Source of the DNA: Oscillospiraceae bacterium
Lineage (GTDB): Bacteria > Bacillota > Clostridia > Oscillospirales > Oscillospiraceae
DNA: 44,833 nucleotides
Assembly (NCBI GenBank): GCA_022792945.1
Contig: JAAWBZ010000038.1
Span: forward strand, 1 to 44,833
Reading direction: 5' to 3'
Shown: in pieces, positions 1 to 9,161 of the stretch
How the letters are laid out: each line of letters begins with the position of its first letter
Position numbering within the stretch: the first letter of the stretch is position 1
Translations under genes and position numbers: made by a program
Notes under the pieces: model-generated
Seen by the model: only the letters and a program-made list of their open reading frames with translations
What the model was told of the DNA's origin: nothing
Databases searched by the model: none

Positions 1-1
1 C

Positions 2-1858
2 CGTATGGTCAAGCTGGCCGACCAGTCCGCCAACGGCACCTACGACAACGCCATCGACCGCAACCAGATGCAGAAGGAAGTGGACCAGCTGCTCAGCGAG
101 ATCAACCGCATCGCCGACAGCTCCAACTTCAACGGCATCAATCTGCTCGACGGCTCTCTGGGCCTGAACAAGGATGCTTTCAGCTTCTCTGACGCCGCCT
201 TTGTTGCGGCCAACAGCGGCACGGTTGCTGGTACGTCCCTGGCTGTCGATGATGCAAATCTGCACACTGAGGTAAGCGGCAACTCTACTGTCGCGAAGCC
301 CAGTTTCACGGTCGATCTGAACGATCTGGCCTTTAAGGCGACTGGCGCTGGCAGCATTAAACTGAGCGTCCTTGGTCAGGAGTTTACAATTTCCACTACT
401 GCTACCGGCAGTGCCGCTGGTGATGCAAATTATGTTGCGAAGGACATTGCGAAGGGTTTAGTTGACCAAATGAAACTGTCTACGACCGGCACCATTATTG
501 GCGTAGATAAGACCACTGGTGCAACAAATGCCACTGCCACCAACAACGATGCTGTCAAGATCGGCGACATGGTGTTCTCATTCACCGCCACTCCTACGGA
601 TGGTAAGATCACCTTCACTTATGAAGGCTATATGAAGGACGGCACCACATTTACCCCCACTGCCACTGATGATAAGTTCACTGAGGCCCAAGCCACGGCA
701 ATTAATAATGTAATCGGCGGTGGCGTGAAATTGGGCGCCGTTGCTGGCGGTGAAGTGTCCGGCAATATTATCCACGACACTACCAACGTTGAATATGCAA
801 AGGCAATCACCCCCAGCACCATGGCTGGCGTGGACATTGATATTTCCAGCCTCGTGGCTGACGGCAATAAGCTGATCATTGACGGTACGGAATACATCTT
901 CAAGACCGATGCAAGCAAAACTTATACCGGTAATGTAATTGACGTGAGCGCAGGCAAGACTGATGCCGAGCGCATCCACATGGCCGTCGACCTGTTGTCC
1001 AAGCAAACCGCCATCACCGGCCAGACCGACGGTGCAAACAACGGACGCACTTGGACGATTTCCTCCGCTGGCGGCACCAAGATCCACATCGACCAGACTG
1101 CCGGCACCACCGACACCACCAAGGCCCTTAAGACCTATGCCGATGTGGCCGCGGTGATCTCCGGCCAGAAGCCCGCCACCACAGAGAAGCAGATCGGCAC
1201 TAACATCAAGATCGAGAATGATAAGGTTGCCGAGGGCAACACCCTGAACATCGACGGCACCAAGTATGTCTTTACCGAAGATAAAACCGGTAAAACTGAC
1301 ACTGCTGACACCAAGTACGTCCTGTTCACCAAGGGCGGCACCGACGCTGCCACCAACCTCCAGGCGGCGATTGGCGGCACCTCTGAGATTAACGCCGACA
1401 AGGATACCGTCACTGTCCGCGCCGCCCAGAAGGGCGATGCTGCCCCCATGGTCCTTGGCAAGGGTTTGACCCTCCAGATCGGTGACACCAGCGATCCCTG
1501 GAACCAGCTGAACGTTACGGTTCAGGATATGCACGCCAACTCCCTGGGCATTGCCAACCTGAAGATCAACACCGAGGAAGCCGCGCAGGCCGCGGTGGAT
1601 AAGATCAAGGCCGCCATCAACACGGTCTCCGACGTCCGCGGTACCCTCGGCGCGACCCAGAACCGTCTGGATCACACCATCAACAACCTGTCTGTGATGA
1701 CTGAGAACATCCAGGACGCCGAGTCCACCATCCGCGACACCGACGTCGCCGAGGAAATGATGGCCTATACCAAGAACAACATCCTCATTCAGAGCGCGCA
1801 GGCCATGCTGGCCCAGGCCAACCAGGTCCCGCAGGGCGTGCTCCAGCTGCTCCAGTAA
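2..1858 (+). CDS. Flagellin, 5'-truncated by window edge, large variable domain
   Basis: Structural subunit of the flagellar filament, exported through the flagellar type III system and polymerised outside the cell. The reading frame is open from base 2, so the true start lies outside the window; the first visible residues (RMVKLADQSANGTYD) match the interior of the conserved N-terminal D1 helix. The conserved C-terminal D1/D0 domain runs from about residue 510 to the end, with QNRLDHTINNL, ESTIRDTDVAEEMM and the typical ending NQVPQGVLQLLQ. Between them lies about 450 residues of variable domain rich in Thr, Asp, Gly and Ala, far longer than in a 270-400 residue flagellin. It contains two related blocks beginning NKLIIDGTEYIFK (about residue 288) and NTLNIDGTKYVFT (about residue 412). 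The variable part is less GC-rich than the conserved ends, which suggests it evolves or transfers separately. Identification is certain from the C-terminus; the paralogue (fliC/hag-like) cannot be named. Confidence 0.95.
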   Translation, partial: RMVKLADQSANGTYDNAIDRNQMQKEVDQLLSEINRIADSSNFNGINLLDGSLGLNKDAFSFSDAAFVAANSGTVAGTSLAVDDANLHTEVSGNSTVAKPSFTVDLNDLAFKATGAGSIKLSVLGQEFTISTTATGSAAGDANYVAKDIAKGLVDQMKLSTTGTIIGVDKTTGATNATATNNDAVKIGDMVFSFTATPTDGKITFTYEGYMKDGTTFTPTATDDKFTEAQATAINNVIGGGVKLGAVAGGEVSGNIIHDTTNVEYAKAITPSTMAGVDIDISSLVADGNKLIIDGTEYIFKTDASKTYTGNVIDVSAGKTDAERIHMAVDLLSKQTAITGQTDGANNGRTWTISSAGGTKIHIDQTAGTTDTTKALKTYADVAAVISGQKPATTEKQIGTNIKIENDKVAEGNTLNIDGTKYVFTEDKTGKTDTADTKYVLFTKGGTDAATNLQAAIGGTSEINADKDTVTVRAAQKGDAAPMVLGKGLTLQIGDTSDPWNQLNVTVQDMHANSLGIANLKINTEEAAQAAVDKIKAAINTVSDVRGTLGATQNRLDHTINNLSVMTENIQDAESTIRDTDVAEEMMAYTKNNILIQSAQAMLAQANQVPQGVLQLLQ

Positions 1859-1894
1859 TCTCCCGATTCGCTTCATCATCTCCCCAAAGAAAGA

Positions 1895-1926
1895 GGGCGG
1901 GCCATACGGCCCGCCCTTCGTTTTCT
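1895..1926 (+). terminator. Intrinsic terminator of flagellin gene
   Basis: Perfect 9-bp stem GGGCGGGCC / GGCCCGCCC with an ATAC loop (1895-1916), followed by TTCGTTTTCT. It lies 36 bases after the flagellin stop. Confidence 0.85.
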
Positions 1927-1947
1927 GCCGCCCCCCATTTTCCCCCC

Positions 1948-1976
1948 TTGCCGCCGGCGGAAAAAACTGCTATCAT
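1948..1976 (+). promoter_or_regulatory. Promoter of cyclo-ligase gene
   Basis: TTGCCG (1948-1953), 17-bp spacer, TATCAT (1971-1976). It sits 30 bases before the start codon of the next gene. Confidence 0.6.
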
Positions 1977-2005
1977 AAAAGAAAAATCCCTGCGAGGTGC
2001 ATCCC

Positions 2006-2548
2006 ATGGACAAGCAGACCCTCCGCGCGGCCATGCGGGCGCAGAAGCGCGCCCTCACCGCCGCCCAGATCGACGATTGCAGCGCCCGCCTGGCGCGCCG
2101 CCTCCAGGCCCACCCGGCCTACCGGAACGCCCGGTCGCTCTACGGCTACCTCTCCTACAACCAGGAGGTCCGTACCCGCCCCCTCCTGGCCCAGGCCCAG
2201 CGGGACGGCAAGCGCGTGGCCGTGCCCAAGGTGTTCGGCGCGGAAATGCGCTTCCTCTGGCTGGACGATCTCGCGGCAGTCTCCCCGGGCTACGCCGGCA
2301 TCCCCGAGCCCCTGGCCGGCGGCCCCGAGGCCGACGATCCCGCCGCCCTGGTCCTCCTGCCCGGCCTGGCCTTCGACCCCGCCGGACGGCGGTGCGGCTA
2401 CGGCGGCGGCTTCTACGACAAATGGCTCGCCGCCCACCCCGGCCACCCCCTGGGTGCGCTGTGCTACGGCTTCCAGCTCCTGGACCGTCTGGAGACCGAT
2501 CCCCACGACGTCCCCGTGGACTTTGTCCTGGCGGAGCCCATTCTGTGA
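2006..2548 (+). CDS. 5-formyltetrahydrofolate cyclo-ligase
   Basis: ATP-dependent conversion of 5-formyl-THF to 5,10-methenyl-THF, a cytoplasmic step that returns the storage folate to the one-carbon pool. The 180-residue length is normal. The diagnostic C-terminal signature LPGLAFDPAGRRCGYGGGFYD (split here as LPGLAFDPAGRRCG then YGGGFYDKW) provides the folate/ATP site, and N-terminal RAAMRAQKRAL is the usual basic helix. A GTG nine bases upstream (1997) is in frame, but it overlaps the GAGG at 1994-1997, which is correctly spaced (8 bases) for the ATG at 2006, so the ATG is chosen. The next gene starts 8 bases after the stop, so the two are probably co-transcribed from the promoter at 1948. 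Confidence 0.95.
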   Translation: MDKQTLRAAMRAQKRALTAAQIDDCSARLARRLQAHPAYRNARSLYGYLSYNQEVRTRPLLAQAQRDGKRVAVPKVFGAEMRFLWLDDLAAVSPGYAGIPEPLAGGPEADDPAALVLLPGLAFDPAGRRCGYGGGFYDKWLAAHPGHPLGALCYGFQLLDRLETDPHDVPVDFVLAEPIL

Positions 2549-2556
2549 GGCCAAAA

Positions 2557-3192
2557 ATGGAGAAAATATCCAATTATGAAAATCTCTGCCAGGAATGGGC
2601 CGAAAAATTCACCCAAATGGACCATCTCCGCCTCCAGCGCCTCCTGCCGGAGCTGCGCCGTGAGGGCAACGTCCTTGTCCTCCGCCATTTTGGCCGCGGC
2701 CTGGCCATAGACCGCCGCACCGGCCAGATCGCGGCCCGGGACGGCGGACCGCTCAGCTGGAACGAGCGGCTGAACGTCTATACGCTCTTTGCCTACTGCC
2801 GCGAGGGCGCCGCCCTGACCGGCAAATGGGTCCCCTTCCGCAGCGTCCCCGGCGCGGGCGCGTTCGCCCCGGCCTTTGACCGCGGCGTCCTGCGACCCCT
2901 GGCGGCCACCTTTTCGGGGAAAACGGAGGCCCTCCGCCGCGCTGCCGCGGCCCTGGGCGGGACGCCCCTGACCCGGTCCGACGCGGGCTTTCTCCTGCCG
3001 GCGTTCGCGTGCATCCCCATGCAGCTGCTGTTCTGGGACGGAGACGACGAGTTCCCGGCCCAGGCGAACCTGCTCTACGACGCCGGCGTGACGGACTTCA
3101 TCCATGTGGAATCCACCGTGACCCTGGCCGGCGTCGCCCTCACGCGCTTGGCGGAGGCCGCAGGCCTCCCCCTGGCCCGCGGCGCGTTCTGA
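2557..3192 (+). CDS. DUF3786 domain protein
   Basis: A 211-residue cytoplasmic protein of unknown function matching the DUF3786 family. Recognisable parts are LSWNERLNVYTLF (the usual LSxxERLxIL line), GKWVPFRSVPGAGAFAPAF (the G-K-W-V-x-F-R segment), and a C-terminal block with LLPAFACIPMQLLFWDGDDEFPA and a V-x-V-T-x-x-G-V end. No membrane segment or signal peptide is visible. The start ATG at 2557 follows GTGAGG, which overlaps the stop of the cyclo-ligase gene; the open frame extends far upstream of it but only as a shadow of that gene. In other anaerobes DUF3786 proteins are often near corrinoid or one-carbon genes, which would fit the folate neighbour, but that link is inference. Confidence 0.75.
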   Translation: MEKISNYENLCQEWAEKFTQMDHLRLQRLLPELRREGNVLVLRHFGRGLAIDRRTGQIAARDGGPLSWNERLNVYTLFAYCREGAALTGKWVPFRSVPGAGAFAPAFDRGVLRPLAATFSGKTEALRRAAAALGGTPLTRSDAGFLLPAFACIPMQLLFWDGDDEFPAQANLLYDAGVTDFIHVESTVTLAGVALTRLAEAAGLPLARGAF

Positions 3193-3199
3193 AACCGGA

Positions 3200-3228
3200 T
3201 TGCGCCGGGGCCAAAAACGTGGTATCAT
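3200..3228 (+). promoter_or_regulatory. Promoter of deoC-deoB
   Basis: TTGCGC (3200-3205), 17-bp spacer ending in TGG, TATCAT (3223-3228). The TGG gives an extended -10. It is 31 bases before the deoC start. Confidence 0.65.
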
Positions 3229-3259
3229 ATGCTCAAACCCACTTGAAAGGAGTGCTTCT

Positions 3260-3922
3260 ATGGAGCTTTCCGCCATCCTGCGCGCCGTGGACCACACCCT
3301 GCTGGCCCCCGACGCGACCTGGCCACAGATCCAGACTGTCTGCGACGACGCGGCGCGGTATCACACCGCCTCCGTCTGCCTTCCCCCCAGCTTCGTGGCC
3401 CAGGCCGCAGCACACCTGGCCGGCCGCGTGCCGGTCTGCACCGTCATCGGCTTTCCCAACGGCTATGCCACCACCAAGACCAAGTGCTTTGAGGCCGCCG
3501 ACGCTGTGGAGAACGGCGCGGATGAAATCGACATGGTCGTCAACCTCGGCTGGGTCAAATCCGGCTGCAAGGGCCGGGTCCTGGAGGAGATCCGCGCCGT
3601 CCGCGCCGCCTGCCCGGGCAAGGTGCTCAAGGTCATCGTGGAAACCTGCCTGCTCACCGAAGAGGAAAAGATTTCCATGTGCCGCGTGGTCTCCCAGTCC
3701 GGCGCGGACTTCATCAAGACCTCCACCGGCTTCTCCGCCGGCGGCGCGACCCTGCCCGACGTGGCGCTCTTCGCCGCCCACGCCGAGCCCCATCTGAAAA
3801 TCAAGGCCGCCGGCGGCATTGCCTCCCTGGCCGACGCGGAGGCGTTTCTGCGCGCCGGCGCGACGCGCCTGGGCACCAGCCGCGTCGTCCGGCTGGCACA
3901 GGAACAGGAGGCGCAGGCATGA
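3260..3922 (+). CDS. deoC: Deoxyribose-phosphate aldolase
   Basis: Class I aldolase that cleaves 2-deoxyribose 5-phosphate to acetaldehyde and glyceraldehyde 3-phosphate in deoxyribonucleoside salvage; cytoplasmic TIM barrel. The 220-residue protein has DFIKTSTGFS with the Schiff-base lysine (K153), IKAAGGI with the second active-site lysine (K182), and DEIDMVVNLGWVK around the catalytic Asp (D91). The ATG at 3260 is preceded at 7 bases by AAAGGAG (3246-3252); an upstream in-frame extension of 20 codons crosses the promoter and is rejected. Its stop overlaps the deoB start by 4 bases (ATGA), so the two are translationally coupled and catalyse consecutive steps: DeoB makes the substrate of DeoC. 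Confidence 0.96.
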   Translation: MELSAILRAVDHTLLAPDATWPQIQTVCDDAARYHTASVCLPPSFVAQAAAHLAGRVPVCTVIGFPNGYATTKTKCFEAADAVENGADEIDMVVNLGWVKSGCKGRVLEEIRAVRAACPGKVLKVIVETCLLTEEEKISMCRVVSQSGADFIKTSTGFSAGGATLPDVALFAAHAEPHLKIKAAGGIASLADAEAFLRAGATRLGTSRVVRLAQEQEAQA

Positions 3923-5082
3923 AGCGCGTATTTTTGATCGTTCTGGACTCCTTCGGCATCGGCGCGGAGCCGGACGCGGCGGACTTCGGCGACGCCGGGG
4001 CCAACACCCTGGCCTCCGTCTGCCGCTCGCCGGAGTTTTCCATGCCCGGCCTCACGGCGCTGGGCCTGGGGAACATCGACGGCGTCACGGCTGTCCCCGC
4101 GGCGGCGCGGCCCGGAGCTGCGGTGGCCCGTCTGCGGGAGCGCTCCCGGGGCAAGGATACCACCATCGGCCACTGGGAGCTGGCCGGCGTCGTCTCGCCC
4201 CAGCCCCTGCCCACCTACCCCCAGGGCTTCCCCCCGGAGGTCCTGGAGCCGTTTATGCGGGCCACGGGCCGCGGCGTCCTGTGCAACCGGCCCTATTCGG
4301 GTACCGACGTCATCCGCGACTACGGCCAGGAGCACCTGGACACCGGCAAGCTGATCGTCTACACCTCCGCCGACAGCGTCTTTCAGATCGCGGCTCACGA
4401 GGCGCTGGTGCCGCCGGAGCAGCTCTACGAGTACTGCCGCCAGGCCCGGTCCATCCTCGCCGGCCCCCACGGCGTGGGGCGGGTCATCGCGCGTCCCTTC
4501 ACGGGCGATGCGGCGGGAGGATTCACCCGGACGTCCAACCGCCACGACTTCTCCCTGGAGCCGCCGGGCCGGACGCTCCTGGATGCGGTCTCGGAGGCCG
4601 GCCAGGACGTGATCGGCGTTGGGAAGATCTGGGATATTTTCGCCGGCCGCGGCGTGACGGAGAAGATTTTGACCCGCGGCAACACCGACGGCCTGGCCCA
4701 AACCCTGGCCCTGGCGGACCGGGATTTCCGCGGCCTCTGCTTTGTGAACCTGGTGGACTTCGACATGCTCTACGGCCATCGTCAGGATCCGGACGGATAC
4801 GCCCGGGCGCTGGCGGAGTTCGACCGCTGGCTGCCGTCGTTCACGGCCAAGCTGGGCCGGGAGGATCTGGCGTTCCTGACGGCGGACCACGGCTGCGACC
4901 CGTCGGACGCCTCCACCGACCACACCCGCGAGTACGTGCCGCTGATTGCCCTGGGCCCGCAGGTGCGCCCCGGGAACCTCGGCACGCGCTCCACCTTCGC
5001 GGACCTGGCCGCCACGGCGGCCGAAGCCCTGAGCGTCCGCCTGGAAACAGAGGGCGAGAGCTTCCTCTCCGCCATGCTCTAA
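3919..5082 (+). CDS. deoB: Phosphopentomutase
   Basis: Interconverts (deoxy)ribose 1-phosphate and (deoxy)ribose 5-phosphate, linking nucleoside phosphorylases to central metabolism. The 387-residue length is standard for the alkaline-phosphatase-superfamily enzyme. The N-terminal metal site is in IVLDSFGIGAEPDA; the phosphorylated threonine lies in DTTIGHWEL; further metal ligands are in NLVDFDMLYGHRQDPDGY and LTADHGCDPSDASTDHTREY. The start ATG overlaps the deoC stop (ATGA). No nucleoside phosphorylase or transporter is next to it, so the rest of the salvage pathway must be elsewhere. Confidence 0.97.
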   Translation: MKRVFLIVLDSFGIGAEPDAADFGDAGANTLASVCRSPEFSMPGLTALGLGNIDGVTAVPAAARPGAAVARLRERSRGKDTTIGHWELAGVVSPQPLPTYPQGFPPEVLEPFMRATGRGVLCNRPYSGTDVIRDYGQEHLDTGKLIVYTSADSVFQIAAHEALVPPEQLYEYCRQARSILAGPHGVGRVIARPFTGDAAGGFTRTSNRHDFSLEPPGRTLLDAVSEAGQDVIGVGKIWDIFAGRGVTEKILTRGNTDGLAQTLALADRDFRGLCFVNLVDFDMLYGHRQDPDGYARALAEFDRWLPSFTAKLGREDLAFLTADHGCDPSDASTDHTREYVPLIALGPQVRPGNLGTRSTFADLAATAAEALSVRLETEGESFLSAML

Positions 5083-5092
5083 AAACACCGCC

Positions 5093-5137
5093 GGCCCCGG
5101 AGGCCCCCCATTTTGGGACCCTCCGGGGCCGTCTTTT
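5093..5137. terminator. Bidirectional terminator, deoB / SLH protein
   Basis: Perfect 11-bp stem GGCCCCGGAGG (5093-5103) / CCTCCGGGGCC (5120-5130), then GTCTTTT on the plus strand. It lies between two convergent genes and can serve both. Confidence 0.8.
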
Positions 5138-6929
5138 ACGCTTCTGTCTCCGCGGGCATCAGGCCCTGGGCGATGAGGCGGGTGCGTTCGCGCTGTGCGG
5201 CGGCGGACTGCTCCGCGGGACTGAGATCCTCGTCCAGCGGCGCGATGATGCCCAGGAGATCCTGTGCGGCGAAATAGCTGCACAGCACACCGTCCGGACT
5301 GACGCCGGTGACATGGCAGTAATCCGTCAGCTCCAGGAAGCGGACGCCGTGGCCGCTCCCGGCGGTGAGGATCGGGTCGGGCGCGCCGTCATTGTCCAGG
5401 CTGTAGACGCCGTCGCCGGTCTGCCGGCCACCGCAGAGCGGCGACACGCCGGGGGTATAGGTCAGGAAATAGGGCCAGAGGTTCCGTGTGAGGACCACCT
5501 GGACCGTGGGAATCTCCAGCAACCGCACCAGCGTGCCGTCCTGGAGGGTGTAGGCCCCGGCGCTGCCCACAAAAAACCAGCCGTCCTGGCGGAGTGTCAG
5601 CGGCTCCGCCGTCCCGTCGCCGTCGAAGTCCGCCGGCGGGAGGGCCAGGGACTGGCGCGTCTCGCCGGTGGCGGCGTCCAGCACGAACACCTCCAAGGTT
5701 CCGTCCTCGCGGCGGCTGGTCCCCACCAGGCCGTCGCCGCTGTAGGACAGCACCGTCCCCGCCGCGGGCCAGGGCAGGTCCAGCCGCCGGCCCTCCCCCA
5801 GCAGGTGCAGCCTGCCGCCGCCCAGGACCATCAGCTGTCCGTCCGCCGTCCGGAACCGGCCCGCCTCGCCGGCGGGGACGGCCTCGCCGCCCCACAGCGC
5901 TCCGGCGGTCCAGTAGATTTCCAGCCCGCCGTCCGGCCAGCCCAGCAGCGCGCCGTAAACAGGCTTCTCATCCCCGGGCCGCAGCTCCGCCAGGCAGAAC
6001 CGGCCGTCCCAGCCGCCCACCTGGGAGACGCCCACGGCGTCTGCCGACGGGGCGCGTCCCTGGCGGTTCACCTCCAGCGTGTCGCAGCGCAGCTCGTAGA
6101 TGGTGAGGCCGCCGTTCTCCCGCTTCGCCGCGTACAGCACGTCCTGGGGCCGGTCCAGGCTGTCTGCCGCTGCGCTCAGGCCCTCCACAGGGCACTGAGC
6201 CACGTCCACGCCGCCCACGTACCGCCGCAGGATGCCGCCGCGGTCCGCCTCATACCGGGCGGGCAGGACGCCGTAGGCGGTGCGGCCCAGTGCCTCGGCG
6301 GTGAAGAGGCCCCTGCCGCGGAGCCGCTGCAAAAGGGTCTCCGCCCCCGGCGCCGGGACCTGGAGCAGCGCCCGCACCGTCAGCCCCATGGCCGCGCTGC
6401 GGGGAAACGCCTCATACTGCGCCCAGTACGCCGCCTCGCCCTCCGTCCCCAGCTTCGTCCACTGGCCAAAGTCCGTCCCCGCGCCGTACAGCGCGCGGAC
6501 CAGCATGGCGGCGTACTCCCGATAGCGGATGTTCCGCCCGCTGCCGTAGAGTCCGCCGCCCATGCCGTTGGTCAGCCCGCTTTCATAGAGCCAGCCCACA
6601 TAGGCGTCCGCCCATGCCGGGACATCGGTGAAGGGGTGGGCCGGCGGCGCGGCCAGGGCCGCCTCCTCGCCGCCCAGCAGCCGGGTGAGCAGCACCGCCG
6701 CCTGGGCGCGGGTCAGGGGACTGTCCAGCTCGAAGCCCCGGTCCGTGCCTTGCAGCAAGCCCAGCGCGTGCAGCATCTGCGCCTCGGCCTCCGGGTCTCC
6801 GTCCACGCCCTCGGTGTAGACGTTATTGAGGAAGTGCCCGCCCGAGTGCGCCGCCTGGTACGCCCCCGCCGTGCCGGCCAGCAGCCCCAGCACCAGGGCC
6901 AGCAGGCACAGCCGTCTCCAAATTTTCAC
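5136..6929 (-). CDS. Secreted SLH-domain protein with FG-GAP-like C-terminal region
   Basis: Predicted exported, wall-associated protein of 597 residues. A signal peptide is clear (KIWRR, then a hydrophobic stretch ending AGTAGAYQA). Residues about 35-150 hold two SLH-type units: one with ALGLLQGTDRGFELDSPLTR and AQAAVLLTRLLGG, and one with HPFTDVPAWADAYVGWLYESG, GLTNGMGGGLYG and REYAAMLVRALYG. SLH units bind pyruvylated secondary wall polymers. The remainder is beta-rich, with Asp-rich segments (DFDGDGTAEPLTLR, SLDNDGAPDPILT) resembling FG-GAP/VCBS repeats; no catalytic motif was recognised. The start is GTG at 6929, with AAAGGAG 9 bases upstream; the open frame extends to 7808 only as an antisense shadow of typA. 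It is divergent from typA. Confidence 0.8.
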   Translation of the reverse strand: MKIWRRLCLLALVLGLLAGTAGAYQAAHSGGHFLNNVYTEGVDGDPEAEAQMLHALGLLQGTDRGFELDSPLTRAQAAVLLTRLLGGEEAALAAPPAHPFTDVPAWADAYVGWLYESGLTNGMGGGLYGSGRNIRYREYAAMLVRALYGAGTDFGQWTKLGTEGEAAYWAQYEAFPRSAAMGLTVRALLQVPAPGAETLLQRLRGRGLFTAEALGRTAYGVLPARYEADRGGILRRYVGGVDVAQCPVEGLSAAADSLDRPQDVLYAAKRENGGLTIYELRCDTLEVNRQGRAPSADAVGVSQVGGWDGRFCLAELRPGDEKPVYGALLGWPDGGLEIYWTAGALWGGEAVPAGEAGRFRTADGQLMVLGGGRLHLLGEGRRLDLPWPAAGTVLSYSGDGLVGTSRREDGTLEVFVLDAATGETRQSLALPPADFDGDGTAEPLTLRQDGWFFVGSAGAYTLQDGTLVRLLEIPTVQVVLTRNLWPYFLTYTPGVSPLCGGRQTGDGVYSLDNDGAPDPILTAGSGHGVRFLELTDYCHVTGVSPDGVLCSYFAAQDLLGIIAPLDEDLSPAEQSAAAQRERTRLIAQGLMPAETEA

Positions 6930-7000
6930 GATTCTCCGCTCCTTTCGGTCTTTTTCCCAGCTTATCACGGAAAAACGGACGGTTTTCCGCCAATTGACCC

Positions 7001-7029
7001 TTGCATGTGCCCCGGCGCTGTGGTATACT
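7001..7029 (+). promoter_or_regulatory. Promoter of typA
   Basis: TTGCAT (7001-7006), 17-bp spacer, TATACT (7024-7029), with TGG before the -10 box. A second TTGACC at 6994 is 24 bp from the -10 and is badly spaced. Confidence 0.7.
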
Positions 7030-7076
7030 GAATATTTGTGAGATATTTTTTGTACGAGCGAAGGGAGCGACCTCCA

Positions 7077-8894
7077 ATGGCGCAGGAAAACATTCGGAAT
7101 ATAGCGATCATCGCCCACGTGGACCACGGAAAGACCACGCTGGTGGACCAGATGCTCAAGCAGGGCGGCGTCTACCGGGAGAACCAGGCCGTGGTGGAGC
7201 GTGTGATGGACTCGGGCGATCTGGAGCGGGAGCGGGGCATCACCATCCTGGCCAAGAACACCGCCGTCCACTATAAGGGAACCAAGATCAACATCGTCGA
7301 CACCCCGGGCCACGCCGACTTCTCCGGCGAGGTGGAGCGCATCCTCAAGATGGTGGACGGCGTGCTCCTCCTGGTGGACGCCGCCGAGGGCCCCATGCCC
7401 CAGACCCGGTTCGTCCTCCAGAAGGCGCTGGAGCTGGGCCACAAGGTCATCGTGGTGGTCAACAAGATCGACCGCCCCGACCAGCGCATCGACGAGGTCT
7501 GCGACGAGGTGCTGGAGCTGCTGCTGGACCTGGACGCCACCCAGGAGCAGTTCGATTCCCCCACCATCTTCTGCTCGGCCCGCCAGGGTGTCAGCGCCTA
7601 CTCCCCCCACGTGGAGGGGACCGACCTGATCCCCCTCTTTGAGACCATTGTCAACTATATCGACCCGCCCAAGGGCGACGGGAACGGCCCGCTCCAGGTG
7701 CTGGTCAGCTCCATCGACTATAACGAATTCGTGGGCCGCATCGCCGTGGGCCGCGTGGAGCGGGGCGTCATCCGCCAGAACCAGGAGATCATTGTCTGCG
7801 ACTTCCACGACCCGGATGTGAAGGAAAAGGCCAAGGTGGTAGCTCTGTACGAGTACACGGGCCTGGGCCGCAGCCCCATTCAGGAGGCATCCGCCGGTGA
7901 GATTGTGGCTTTCTCGGGCATCTCCGACATCACCATCGGCCGCACCATCTGCGCCCCCGACGCGGCGGAGCCGCTGCCGTTCGTGAAGATCTCCGAGCCG
8001 ACCATTGAGATGACCTTCTCAGTCAACGACTCGCCCTTCGCCGGGCGGGAGGGCAAGTACGTCACCTCCCGGAACCTCCGGGACCGGCTGCAAAGGGAGC
8101 TTTTGAAGGACGTGTCCCTCCGTGTCACGGAGCAGGGAACCGATGCCTTCAACGTGGCGGGCCGCGGCGAGATGCACCTGTCGATTTTGATCGAAACCAT
8201 GCGCCGGGAGGGCTACGAGTTTCAGGTGTCCACGCCCCGCGTTCTCAACCGGGAGATCGACGGGAAGCTCTGCGAGCCCGTCGAGCGGATGGTGGCCGAC
8301 GTGCCGGAGAACGCGGTGGGCGCGGTGATCGACAAGATCAGCCAGCGCAAGGGCGACCTGGAGTCCATGAACCCGGTGGGCAGCCGGATGCGGCTGGAGT
8401 TTCTGGTGCCGTCCCGGGGCCTGTTCGGCTACCGCAGCGAGTTCCTGACCGACACCCGGGGCGAGGGCATCATGGCGTCCCGCCTGGAGTCCTACGCGCC
8501 GGTGAAGGGCGGGATCGAGCGGCGGAAAACCGGCTCGCTGGTGTCCTTCGAGACGGGCGAGGCGGTGACCTACGGCCTCTATAACGCCCAGGAGCGCGGC
8601 CAGCTGTTCATCGGAGCGGGCACGCCGGTGTACGCGGGCATGGTGGTGGGCATCTGCTCGCGCAACGAGGACATGTCCGTAAACGTGTGCAAAAAGAAGC
8701 AGCTAACCAACACCCGGGCCTCCGGCTCGGACGACGCGCTGCGGCTGACGCCGCCGCGCCAGATGAGCCTGGAGCAGTGCCTGGAGTACCTGGCGGACGA
8801 CGAGCTGCTGGAGGTTACGCCGCAGAGCCTGCGCATCCGGAAGCGTATCTTGGATCACGCTGAGCGCATGAAGCGCCTCAAGAGCGGCAAATAA
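7077..8894 (+). CDS. typA: Translational GTPase TypA/BipA
   Basis: Ribosome-associated GTPase of the EF-G family involved in ribosome assembly and stress or cold adaptation. All G motifs are present: [10 protein letters not shown] (G1), RGITI (G2), DTPGH (G3), NKID (G4) and CSARQG (G5). At 605 residues it has the normal length, with the EF-G-like domains III and V and the TypA-specific C-terminal domain ([13 protein letters not shown] and [20 protein letters not shown] segment). The ATG at 7077 follows AAGGGAG (7061-7067) by 9 bases; the 13-codon upstream extension starts before a good ribosome site and overlaps the promoter region, so it is rejected. Monocistronic, with its own promoter and terminator. 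Confidence 0.97.
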   Translation: MAQENIRNIAIIAHVDHGKTTLVDQMLKQGGVYRENQAVVERVMDSGDLERERGITILAKNTAVHYKGTKINIVDTPGHADFSGEVERILKMVDGVLLLVDAAEGPMPQTRFVLQKALELGHKVIVVVNKIDRPDQRIDEVCDEVLELLLDLDATQEQFDSPTIFCSARQGVSAYSPHVEGTDLIPLFETIVNYIDPPKGDGNGPLQVLVSSIDYNEFVGRIAVGRVERGVIRQNQEIIVCDFHDPDVKEKAKVVALYEYTGLGRSPIQEASAGEIVAFSGISDITIGRTICAPDAAEPLPFVKISEPTIEMTFSVNDSPFAGREGKYVTSRNLRDRLQRELLKDVSLRVTEQGTDAFNVAGRGEMHLSILIETMRREGYEFQVSTPRVLNREIDGKLCEPVERMVADVPENAVGAVIDKISQRKGDLESMNPVGSRMRLEFLVPSRGLFGYRSEFLTDTRGEGIMASRLESYAPVKGGIERRKTGSLVSFETGEAVTYGLYNAQERGQLFIGAGTPVYAGMVVGICSRNEDMSVNVCKKKQLTNTRASGSDDALRLTPPRQMSLEQCLEYLADDELLEVTPQSLRIRKRILDHAERMKRLKSGK

Positions 8895-8965
8895 GGCGCT
8901 TCCGCCGGCCTTTGGTCCAGGCGGCCGCTTCCCCTCCCTGAATCGTTCAAAAAAGCCAGAAGAAT

Positions 8966-9001
8966 GCCGCAGATTTTGAAAAAAAGTCTGCGGCGTTTTT
9001 T
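8966..9001 (+). terminator. Terminator of typA
   Basis: Stem GCCGCAGA (8966-8973) / TCTGCGGC (8987-8994), followed by GTTTTTTCC. The same stem sequence recurs at 41649-41682. Confidence 0.85.
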
Positions 9002-9108
9002 CCTGTCCGGACACCGAAAGGGAGCGGAACGCCCAGGGCCTGCTGCCGCAGGTCCTTAGCCTCTCAGCGCCCCTGCGGGGGCCGAAATCCGTGCTTCCCC
9101 ATGGTAAA

Positions 9109-9140
9109 GCGGCCTGCCCGGGAGATACCGGGCAGGCCGC
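9109..9140 (-). terminator. Hairpin downstream of small membrane protein gene
   Basis: Perfect 13-bp stem GCGGCCTGCCCGG / CCGGGCAGGCCGC with a 6-base loop. On the minus strand it is followed by TTTACC, so it is a weak-tract terminator for the gene ending at 9162. Confidence 0.6.
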
Positions 9141-9161
9141 TGCTGCAATTCGGAAATGGGG

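Noticed and set aside
578..1879. 433-codon minus-strand open frame over the flagellin gene
   Set aside because: Antisense shadow of high-GC coding; no ribosome site or recognisable protein motifs, and the flagellin frame is certain.
6994..7029. TTGACC as -35 box of the typA promoter
   Set aside because: Spacing to TATACT is 24 bp; TTGCAT at 7001 gives 17 bp.
3819..7031. 1070-codon plus-strand open frame
   Set aside because: Low-complexity Gly/Arg/Pro/Ala translation across deoB and antisense to the SLH gene; a GC-driven shadow.
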